Shown here: one piece after another, positions 39,628-47,527 of the stretch
Position numbering within the stretch: the first letter of the stretch is position 1
Layout of the letters: each line of letters starts with the position of its first letter
NCBI RefSeq assembly: GCF_000691225.1
Contig: NZ_JMSZ01000028.1
Coordinates: forward strand, 37,914 to 101,913
Length of the DNA: 64,000 bases
DNA from: Nitrincola lacisaponensis
Lineage (GTDB): Bacteria > Pseudomonadota > Gammaproteobacteria > Pseudomonadales > Balneatricaceae
Direction: 5' to 3'
The notes under the pieces: model-generated
Databases searched by the model: none
The model's input: only the letters and a program-made list of their open reading frames with translations
Told to the model about the DNA's origin: nothing
Program-made: the position numbers and the translations under genes

Positions 39628-39679
39628 GATGAACCATGATAGTTCCAGTTAGCCAATTTGCTCAGCAGGGTATGAGATC

Positions 39680-42600
39680 ATGACGATTCGCGTTGCACTC
39701 AAGCACACCACCCGCTACGACTTCGATAAACCGGTACAGGTTTCGCCTCACCTGATTCGCTTACGACCTGCGCCTCACTGCAGAACACCGGTCGATGCCT
39801 ACTCCCTGAAAGTGTCTGGCGGAGAATACTTTATCAACTGGCAACAGGACCCTTTCGGCAACCATCTGGCCCGCTTGGTGTTCCCGGAGAAAATTAAGCA
39901 CCTGGAAGTCGCTGTCGAACTCATCGCACCGATGACCGTCATCAACCCGTTTGACTTTTTCCTTGAAGACTATGCTGACAACTTTCCATTCAGCTACCCT
40001 GAAGCGCTGCGTAAAGAACTCACACCCTATCTGGAAATTACTGAAAAAGGCCCATTGCTTAAACGCTGGTTGCAAGGCGTGTCCAGAGAGCCCAGAGCGG
40101 TTGTCGATTTTCTGGTCGCGCTCAATCAGCAACTGGAACAGGAAATCGAATACACCATTCGCATGGAGCCCGGTGTTCAGACAGCGGAACAAACGCTGGA
40201 GAAACGACTGGGCTCCTGCCGGGACTCAGCCTGGCTGCTGGTACAGATTCTGCGCCATCTGGGACTGGCAGCGCGTTTTGTGTCCGGTTACCTGATTCAG
40301 CTGACCGCCGATGTCAAAGCACTGGATGGCCCTTCCGGAACAGAAACAGATTTCACTGACCTGCATGCCTGGACCGAAGTTTTTATCCCGGGTGCAGGCT
40401 GGATAGGGCTGGACCCGACTTCAGGACTGCTGGCTGGTGAAGGGCACCTGCCGCTGGCCGCCACACCCGACCCATCCAGTGCTGCACCAATCACCGGTGC
40501 TACCGAACCTTGTGAGGTCTCGTTTGACTTTTCCATGTCAGTCGAGCGCATCCATGAAGATCCACGTGTTACCAAACCCTACACAGAGGAAGCCTGGGCT
40601 GAGATCAATGCACTGGGCGAAAAGGTCGATGCCACGCTGGAAGCAGAAGACCTGCGGCTGACCATGGGAGGTGAGCCAACGTTTGTCTCGATTGATGATA
40701 TGGACTCACCTGAGTGGACCATCGCTGCTCAGGGACCCAACAAACGCCGTCTGGCCGAAACGCTGATGCGTCGTCTGCGCCCCCACTTTGCTCCGCAAAG
40801 CCTGATGCATTACCAGCAGGGCAAGTGGTACCCCGGAGAATCCCTGCCACGCTGGGCGCTGGCCTGTTACTGGCGCCGTGATGGCAAGCCCATGTGGAAG
40901 GATGACCGCTGGCTGGCCGATATTTACAAGGACTATCGCGTTGATGTAGAAGACGCCCGGCAGTTTGCGCTGGCACTGACACGACGCCTGAACATTCAGG
41001 AAAAGTTCCTGATTCCCTGTTATGAAGATGCCTACTACTATCTGTGGCTGGAGCGCAAGCAACCCGTTGATATCGATCTGAGTAAAGAAGATCTCAAGTC
41101 AGATGAAAATCGACGCCGTCTGGCCGCACTGCTGGAGCGCGGCCTGGACGAAATCACCGGTTTTACACTGCCGTTGAGCCGGGATCTGAAACACTCCCGC
41201 TGGCACTCCGGAAACTGGTCGGTCAAACGCCGTCAGTTGTATCTGATTCCGGGCGACTCCCCTATGGGCTATCGTCTGCCATTAAGCGAACTGCCCCTGG
41301 CTGGCCGTGAAGAACCGCATCAGCCCGCCTCCCTGTTTGAGATCAAGCCCCCTCTGCCGGACCTGCATGGAGAGGTCTCCAGTCGGTACAGCGCCTGGCA
41401 GCAACAGCAACCTGCTGCGCAGCTAACAGAAACGGTACCCTCGCAAGGACATCAGGAACAACAGCCATCATCAGATCCACGCGTACTGCATACCGCGCTC
41501 TGTGTTGAACCTCGGGAGGGCAAGCTGTTTGTGTTCATGCCTCCACTGGCCGAACTGGAGGATTATCTGGAACTGCTGGTGCATATCGAACACACCGCCG
41601 CCCTGCTGGAACTGCCGGTCTGCCTTGAGGGCTACCCGCCTCCGTCTGACACCCGTATTGAAAAGTTTATGATCACACCCGATCCGGGTGTCATCGAAGT
41701 GAATATCATGCCGTCGAAAAGCTGGCATGAACTGGTCAACACCACCACACGTCTCTATGAAGAAGCGCGCCTGTCTCGTTTAGGCACCGAAAAATTCATG
41801 CTGGATGGCCGCCATACCGGCACCGGTGGTGGTAATCATGTCACCCTGGGAGGCGCAACCCCGGCTGATTCGCCGTTCCTGAGGCGCCCCAGTCTGCTCA
41901 CCAGCATGATCACTTACTGGCAACATCATCCCAGCCTGTCCTATCTGTTTGCCGGTTTATTTCTGGGCCCGACCAGCCAGGCACCACGGATCGATGAAGC
42001 ACGCCATGAAGCCCTCTATGAGCTGGAAATTGCGTTACAACAGATGCCCCTGGGTGAAGTACCACAACCCTGGATGGTTGACCGCTTGCTGCGCAACCTG
42101 TTGACCGACATCACCGGTAATACCCACCGGGCTGAATTCTGTATTGATAAGCTTTTCTCACCCGACTCTGCCACCGGCCGTCTGGGGCTGCTGGAGCTGC
42201 GAGGCTTCGAGATGCCGCCTCATGCACGCATGAGCCTGATGCAGCAGCTGTTGATTCGTGCGTTAGTCGCCCGTTTTACCCGCAGCCCGTATCGTAAAAA
42301 GCTGGTTCGCTGGGGAACCCAGTTACATGATCGCTGGATGCTGCCCCACTACCTCTGGCATGACCTGCTGGATGTGCTTGACGATCTGCGCAGCTTTGGT
42401 TTCGACTTCAACCCGGAGTGGTTTGAACCCTTCCTGGAGTTCCGCTTCCCTCTTTACGGTGAGGTCATTTACGATCAGGTGCGTCTGGAACTACGTCAGG
42501 CCATTGAACCCTGGCATGTGCTCGGTGAAGAAGTCAGCGGCAGTGGTACAGCGCGCTATGTCGACTCCTCGGTAGAGCGTTTGCAAGTCAAGGTCTTTGG

Positions 42601-43012
42601 TTTCAATCCAGCCCGTCACCTGCTGACCTGCAATGGTCGTCGTGTGCCACTGCAGCCCACCGGCGTCAACTCTGAGGCGGTCGCCGGTGTCCGTTACCGT
42701 GCCTGGCAACCACCTTCTGCCCTGCACCCGATGATCCCTGTGCATGCACCGCTGGTGTTTGATCTGATCGATACCTGGAATCAGCGTTCGGTCGGTGGCT
42801 GCACCTACCATGTGTCGCATCCGGCCGGACGCAATTATGAAAGTTTCCCGGTCAATGCAAACGAAGCTGAAGCACGTCGTCTGGCACGTTTCTGGGCACA
42901 AGGTCACACTCAGGGAAGATGGCAGGTCCCGCCGGAAGCCGTGCCTGGAGAGTATCCCCACACTCTGGATTTGCGTTACAACCACAGCAATCCGGGTGAG
43001 ACTGAGATATGA
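39680..43012 (+). CDS. Transglutaminase-DUF2126 (putative amidoligase) fusion protein
   Basis: This 1110-residue cytoplasmic protein has no signal peptide. Residues 1-80 are the bacterial transglutaminase N-terminal region, and residues 150-260 a transglutaminase-like core with catalytic C180 (LGSCRDSAWLL), H229 (DLHAWTEVF) and D245 (GLDPTSG). From about 325 to the end is DUF2126, a putative amidoligase domain, with TMGGEPTFVSIDD, a conserved HSGNWSVKRRQLYL stretch and GTGGGNHVTLGG. The family context (ATP-grasp, alpha-E) suggests making or trimming of peptide or isopeptide bonds; the substrate is unknown. It heads a rightward operon with a sigma-54 promoter. Confidence 0.88.
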   Translation: MTIRVALKHTTRYDFDKPVQVSPHLIRLRPAPHCRTPVDAYSLKVSGGEYFINWQQDPFGNHLARLVFPEKIKHLEVAVELIAPMTVINPFDFFLEDYADNFPFSYPEALRKELTPYLEITEKGPLLKRWLQGVSREPRAVVDFLVALNQQLEQEIEYTIRMEPGVQTAEQTLEKRLGSCRDSAWLLVQILRHLGLAARFVSGYLIQLTADVKALDGPSGTETDFTDLHAWTEVFIPGAGWIGLDPTSGLLAGEGHLPLAATPDPSSAAPITGATEPCEVSFDFSMSVERIHEDPRVTKPYTEEAWAEINALGEKVDATLEAEDLRLTMGGEPTFVSIDDMDSPEWTIAAQGPNKRRLAETLMRRLRPHFAPQSLMHYQQGKWYPGESLPRWALACYWRRDGKPMWKDDRWLADIYKDYRVDVEDARQFALALTRRLNIQEKFLIPCYEDAYYYLWLERKQPVDIDLSKEDLKSDENRRRLAALLERGLDEITGFTLPLSRDLKHSRWHSGNWSVKRRQLYLIPGDSPMGYRLPLSELPLAGREEPHQPASLFEIKPPLPDLHGEVSSRYSAWQQQQPAAQLTETVPSQGHQEQQPSSDPRVLHTALCVEPREGKLFVFMPPLAELEDYLELLVHIEHTAALLELPVCLEGYPPPSDTRIEKFMITPDPGVIEVNIMPSKSWHELVNTTTRLYEEARLSRLGTEKFMLDGRHTGTGGGNHVTLGGATPADSPFLRRPSLLTSMITYWQHHPSLSYLFAGLFLGPTSQAPRIDEARHEALYELEIALQQMPLGEVPQPWMVDRLLRNLLTDITGNTHRAEFCIDKLFSPDSATGRLGLLELRGFEMPPHARMSLMQQLLIRALVARFTRSPYRKKLVRWGTQLHDRWMLPHYLWHDLLDVLDDLRSFGFDFNPEWFEPFLEFRFPLYGEVIYDQVRLELRQAIEPWHVLGEEVSGSGTARYVDSSVERLQVKVFGFNPARHLLTCNGRRVPLQPTGVNSEAVAGVRYRAWQPPSALHPMIPVHAPLVFDLIDTWNQRSVGGCTYHVSHPAGRNYESFPVNANEAEARRLARFWAQGHTQGRWQVPPEAVPGEYPHTLDLRYNHSNPGETEI

Positions 43013-43043
43013 TGAACGCTTTTACAGCGAATTAACCACAACC

Positions 43044-45650
43044 ATGTACGATTTCAGTCAACTCAACAGTGAAATGCAACGCCGCCTGGAAGCCTATGTC
43101 GCCAGCCGACAGGCGCTTGACCCGAAAACACTGGGGTTTGATGAGTTACTGCAGCGTACTGGCCGTATTCGCGCACACTGGCAACTGGTACTGGATGAAC
43201 TGTCGATCTATGACCGTGAAGGCCTGCGCAGCCGCTGTGAAGAAGCACAAAATCTGCTGCATGAAAACGGGGTTACCTTTAACACCTATGAAGATGACCC
43301 GGGAAAACTGCGCTCCTGGCAGCTCGACAGTCTGCCCTATGTGATCAGTACTGAAGAGTGGGATCAACTGGAACAGGGGCTGATGCAACGCTCTCGCCTG
43401 CTGGAGGCGATTGCGGAAGACCTCTATGGTCCACGCACCCTGATCAACAGCGGATTACTGCCTGCAGAGTTGATTCACAGTTTCCCCAGCTATCTGTTAC
43501 CTGCTGTAACAGACCAGCCGGCACGCCGCCCGATGCTGATTTTTCACGGCACCGATCTGATCCGCAATGCCGAAGGGCAGTGGCAAGTGCTCTGCGACTG
43601 GACGCAATCACCCTCGGGGACAGGATATGCATTGGAAAACCGCATCACGCTGGCCAGAGCACTCCCGGGACTCTACCGCGAAGCCCCGCTGAAGCGACTG
43701 GCAGGTTTCCTGCAGGCCCAGCACCGCGCACTGGCGTCACTGTGCAACAGTCAACGGGAACAGCCCAATATCGTCCTCTTGTCACCTGGCCCTGGCAGCC
43801 CTGGCTATTTTGAACATGCCTGGCTGGCTAATTATATGAACTTCTCACTGGTCGAAGGGGCGGATCTGGTGGTGCGCGATGGTCAGGTCTCCATGCGCAC
43901 ACTGGGCGGATTGCGACAGGTAGATGTTATCGTCCGCCAGATCAACGATCCCTGGTGCGATCCGCTGGAACTTCGCGGCGACTCCTTGCTCGGCGTCCCA
44001 GGCCTGATGCAGGCCGCCCGGGATGGCGAGGTTGAAATTGCCAATGCCCTGGGAACCGGTATTCTGGAACACCCCGCTCTGGCCGCCTATCTGGAGACCA
44101 TCTGCCAACGCCTGCTCGGTGAAAGCCTGCTGCTTGATCACCGCGAAACACTCTGGGCTGGCGATGCTGAGCACCTGCCTCGTATTCTGGCGGCGCCGGA
44201 GCTATGGATTTTCCGGGATATCACGGAACCCGCCAAACACCTGCGCAGTGAGCGCCTGTCAGCAGCTGAGCAAAGCGCGCTATTGAACCAGTTACAGAAA
44301 ACACCCTGGCGCTATGTTGCACAAGCCAGACTCCAGGCGGCGACTTCACCTGTCTACAATACCCGTAGTGACAGCTTTGAAGCACGCAACATCAACCTGC
44401 GATTATTCAGCCTGATTGAACCTGATCATCTGTTTGTCGCACCCGCTGAGCGCCAGTATCGTATTATGCCGGGTGGACTGGCCTGGGTCGGAGAGCCCGG
44501 TACCCTGTTGATGGAAAGCCATACGGTAAAGGATATCTGGGTCATGGCGCCGGTTCCGCAGCCACATATCAGTCTGTTGCGTCAGGCCAATGGCCCGATT
44601 GTGGTGACACGTGATGGTACAGACCTGCCCTGTCGCGTGGCTGACAGTCTGTTCTGGATGGGACGCTATGGTGAGCGCCTGGACATCCGCTCACGTCTGT
44701 TACGTGAAACCCTTGGGCGCTTCCTTCAGGAAGATCAGTCGGCAGAAGAAAGCGGCATGCTGCCCGACCTGTTTACAGCCCTGGAAATTCAGAGCCCTGA
44801 TCCTCTGGAGACAGATGACCCCATCGCGGAGACGGATGTTCCATTCAAATACAAACAGCTCTATCTGAACTACCGCAATCGTTTGCTGGAGTTATTTGAG
44901 GAGCACCATGCCGATGGCATGCCCTGGTTATTTAACCATTTTCTGCGTAACTGCCGGGCTGTGCGTGATCATCTGGGCGATGATGCCTGGCGTACGGTCA
45001 ACAGCCTGCGCCAACGCTTCAACGATATGCCACGGACGCAAGGCATCATTGTCGGACAGCGCCAGCTGGAAGGCGTGGTCACAGACCTGGCAGCCTTTTT
45101 CGGACTGTGCAACGAAACCATGCCTCATCACTATGGCTGGCGCTTTCTGGATATAGGTCGCTTTATTGAGCGCGTACTCTGCACCCTTGAATTATTGAAA
45201 CTGGCGTTACTCAGTGCCCGTCAACCCGGCATACCGCTTTGGGAGGTCGTGCTGGCAACCACGGATAACTTTACCGTCTACCGGCGCCGCTACCGTTCCC
45301 AGTTGCACCCCAGTGCCATACTGGATCTGTTACTCTTTGACGAGACCAATCCACGCTCAGTCGGCTATATGCTCAAGCGTCTCGAACGTCAGATCCAGCG
45401 CTTGCCACAGCTGAGCAGCTCGCCCTATCGCAATCAGGAATCACGACTGGTTATTCAGGCGACCAGCGCCTTGCATCTGGTGGATATCGACCGTTTAAGT
45501 GATATTGAACATAGCGCAGATTCGCGTGCAGTATTGGCACAACTGCTGGATCAGTTGATTGCACCACTGTCAGAACTGACCAATGCAATATCTCACAGTC
45601 ATTTCAGCCATGTGGAAGCGCCTATTCAGCTGGTGACAATGCAATCTTAG
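43044..45650 (+). CDS. Fused circularly permuted ATP-grasp / alpha-E protein with degenerate ATP-grasp site
   Basis: This 868-residue fusion has an ATP-grasp region at about 1-530 and an alpha-E region at about 535-868, starting LPCRVADSLFWMGRYGERLD. It is a joined paralogue of the two separate leftward genes. The ATP-grasp half keeps the scaffold (SLLGVPGLMQAARDGEVEIA) but has lost key residues. E-D-N is C184-D-W186, the VVKPANESGGYG loop has become IFRDITEPAKHL (R391 at the lysine position), and the NSSQGGGSKD segment is LMESHTVKD. It may be a structural or regulatory partner of the intact ligase. ATG 43044 lacks a clear ribosome site; upstream in-frame starts would overlap the previous gene. 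Confidence 0.87.
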   Translation: MYDFSQLNSEMQRRLEAYVASRQALDPKTLGFDELLQRTGRIRAHWQLVLDELSIYDREGLRSRCEEAQNLLHENGVTFNTYEDDPGKLRSWQLDSLPYVISTEEWDQLEQGLMQRSRLLEAIAEDLYGPRTLINSGLLPAELIHSFPSYLLPAVTDQPARRPMLIFHGTDLIRNAEGQWQVLCDWTQSPSGTGYALENRITLARALPGLYREAPLKRLAGFLQAQHRALASLCNSQREQPNIVLLSPGPGSPGYFEHAWLANYMNFSLVEGADLVVRDGQVSMRTLGGLRQVDVIVRQINDPWCDPLELRGDSLLGVPGLMQAARDGEVEIANALGTGILEHPALAAYLETICQRLLGESLLLDHRETLWAGDAEHLPRILAAPELWIFRDITEPAKHLRSERLSAAEQSALLNQLQKTPWRYVAQARLQAATSPVYNTRSDSFEARNINLRLFSLIEPDHLFVAPAERQYRIMPGGLAWVGEPGTLLMESHTVKDIWVMAPVPQPHISLLRQANGPIVVTRDGTDLPCRVADSLFWMGRYGERLDIRSRLLRETLGRFLQEDQSAEESGMLPDLFTALEIQSPDPLETDDPIAETDVPFKYKQLYLNYRNRLLELFEEHHADGMPWLFNHFLRNCRAVRDHLGDDAWRTVNSLRQRFNDMPRTQGIIVGQRQLEGVVTDLAAFFGLCNETMPHHYGWRFLDIGRFIERVLCTLELLKLALLSARQPGIPLWEVVLATTDNFTVYRRRYRSQLHPSAILDLLLFDETNPRSVGYMLKRLERQIQRLPQLSSSPYRNQESRLVIQATSALHLVDIDRLSDIEHSADSRAVLAQLLDQLIAPLSELTNAISHSHFSHVEAPIQLVTMQS

Positions 45651-45693
45651 GTTTACTATAGGCGCTCATCAGCGAAACACTGACCGGAATTCC

Positions 45694-46599
45694 ATGAAAT
45701 ACCAACTCCGTCATACAACCCGGTATGACTACAGCAGTGATGTCACGCTCAGCCACAACGAAGCCAGACTTCTACCCAGAGATCTGCCCTGGCAGCGAGT
45801 CAGTGACACAAGTTTGGTCATTACGCCACAGCCTGTGCGTGTACGTGAACGGCTGGATTTTTTTGGCAACCGGGTCAGCTATTTCAGCATTCAGGAACTG
45901 CACTCCAGTCTGGAAGTGACGCTGAACAGCCAGATCACGACCTTGCCCAGACAGTTACCGCCCGCCACACTGGATTTGGCCTGGCAAAACTGTGTGGCAC
46001 AGATCACCACAGATACACTGGCACCTGTTTCACTGGCCGAAGCACGCCTCATGATGCTGGACTCTGACTTTGTACGCAGCCATACAGATCTGGCAGACTA
46101 TGCCCGCCAGTCTTTTCGGGAAGACTGCTCACTGGTAGATGCCATTCAGGCCTTCAATCGGCAGATTTTCGAAGAGTTCACCTACGACCCGGAACACACC
46201 ACCATCGCAACACCGGTGCTGGATGTGCTGAACAGCCGTCGTGGCGTCTGCCAGGATTTTGCACACCTGGCCATCGGCTGCTTACGCTCACTTGGCCTGC
46301 CCGCGCGCTATGTCAGTGGTTATATGGAAACCTTGCCTCCACCTGGACAAACCAAGCTGCAAGGAGCTGATGCCACGCATGCCTGGCTGGCCGTGGCCAT
46401 CCCTGGCTGGGGCTGGCTGGAGATAGATCCGACCAATGGCACCCTGCCTGATGAGCGCTACATTACGCTGGCCTGGGGACGGGATTTTGCAGACGTAACC
46501 CCGCTCAAAGGCGTTATGAATGGCGGTGGCAAAGACCAGCTCTCCGTTGCTGTTGATGTAACCCCCTTGACTGACGAACACCTACTGGAACTTTTCTGA
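45694..46599 (+). CDS. Transglutaminase family protein
   Basis: This 301-residue cytoplasmic transglutaminase/protease-like enzyme has an N-terminal domain starting MKYQLRHTTRYDYSSDV and a catalytic core with C186 (RRGVCQDFAH), H229 (ATHAWLAV) and D245 (EIDPTNG). Such COG1305 proteins accompany ATP-grasp/alpha-E genes and may cleave or transfer isopeptide bonds. It lies 43 bp after the fused gene, and the EamA transporter gene follows after 6 bp, so all four genes are probably one operon. Confidence 0.9.
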   Translation: MKYQLRHTTRYDYSSDVTLSHNEARLLPRDLPWQRVSDTSLVITPQPVRVRERLDFFGNRVSYFSIQELHSSLEVTLNSQITTLPRQLPPATLDLAWQNCVAQITTDTLAPVSLAEARLMMLDSDFVRSHTDLADYARQSFREDCSLVDAIQAFNRQIFEEFTYDPEHTTIATPVLDVLNSRRGVCQDFAHLAIGCLRSLGLPARYVSGYMETLPPPGQTKLQGADATHAWLAVAIPGWGWLEIDPTNGTLPDERYITLAWGRDFADVTPLKGVMNGGGKDQLSVAVDVTPLTDEHLLELF

Positions 46600-46605
46600 T
46601 TACCT

Positions 46606-47526
46606 ATGACTTCTTCAATGGATTGGCGTGCCCGTCTGGCACTGCTGCTTGCCATGGCAATCTGGGGCAGCTCGTTTATAGCACTGAAGGTGGCAGTCGA
46701 TACCATCCATCCAATGCAGGTTATTTTTCTGCGTATGCTGATTGGCAGTATCACCTTTTTACTGCTTCTGCCACTCTGGCGACGCGGTTTTAATTACCAA
46801 GCCGGAGACTGGAAGTGGCTGGCAGCCATGGTGTTGTTTGAGCCCTGCCTCTACTTCATTTTCGAAAGCCTGGCATTGAAATATACCAGTGCCGGTCAAG
46901 CAGGTATGGTCACCAGCATTCTGCCTTTGCTGGTTGCAATAGGTGCCTGGCTAATGCTGAAAGAACGGATTTCAAACCATCAATGGCTCGGCTTTCTGAT
47001 CGCCTTTGCCGGGGTCGTATGGATGTCCTGGGGCAGTGATATCAGCAGCCACGCACCAAACCCACTGCTGGGAAACAGTCTGGAGCTGATGGCGATGATC
47101 TGTGCTGTCGGCTACACCCTGGTGGTAAAAAAGCTGACCGACCGATACAGCCCGCTGTTCCTGACCGCCATTCAGACCCTTTTCGGGGTTATTTTTTTCC
47201 TGCCTCTTGCACTGCTGGCACCACTCCCTGAGCAAGTATCCTGGGAGGTCATGGGCTATATCACGTATCTGGGTATTTTCTCTACCCTGGGTGCCTATGG
47301 CCTCTACAACTATGCACTCAGCCGGACACATGCCAGTCATGTCGGAGCCTATGTGAACCTGATTCCGGTGTTTACCCTGTTGTTTGCTTTTATATTGCTC
47401 AACGAAGTATTAAATACACAACAATGGCTTGCCGTATTACTGGTCTTCACTGGTGTGGCGGTCAGTCAACGCAGTCGTCGCGGGCGCAAGGCGCTGGATC
47501 AGATTCCACCCGGTGCGGTCAGCTGA
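46606..47526 (+). CDS. EamA/DMT-family transporter
   Basis: This 306-residue inner-membrane protein has ten helices and two EamA repeats (about 10-140 and 155-290). It starts WRARLALLLAMAIWGSSFIA, the typical RhaT/EamA opening. Family members export amino acids and other metabolites. It is placed 6 bp after the transglutaminase gene, which suggests it belongs to the same operon and could export the product of the ligase system; this is inference. It ends 1 bp from the convergent SLOG gene. Confidence 0.88.
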   Translation: MTSSMDWRARLALLLAMAIWGSSFIALKVAVDTIHPMQVIFLRMLIGSITFLLLLPLWRRGFNYQAGDWKWLAAMVLFEPCLYFIFESLALKYTSAGQAGMVTSILPLLVAIGAWLMLKERISNHQWLGFLIAFAGVVWMSWGSDISSHAPNPLLGNSLELMAMICAVGYTLVVKKLTDRYSPLFLTAIQTLFGVIFFLPLALLAPLPEQVSWEVMGYITYLGIFSTLGAYGLYNYALSRTHASHVGAYVNLIPVFTLLFAFILLNEVLNTQQWLAVLLVFTGVAVSQRSRRGRKALDQIPPGAVS

Positions 47527-47527
47527 A

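Noticed and set aside
39380..39637. Short open frames in the divergent gap before the transglutaminase operon
   Set aside because: They overlap the two sigma-54 boxes and the NtrC-type site, lack ribosome sites and have no recognisable features; the gap is better explained as a promoter region.
42795..43043. Longer N-terminus for the fused ATP-grasp/alpha-E protein
   Set aside because: These codons lie inside the end of the DUF2126 gene in another frame and show no family similarity; ATG 43044 is preferred.
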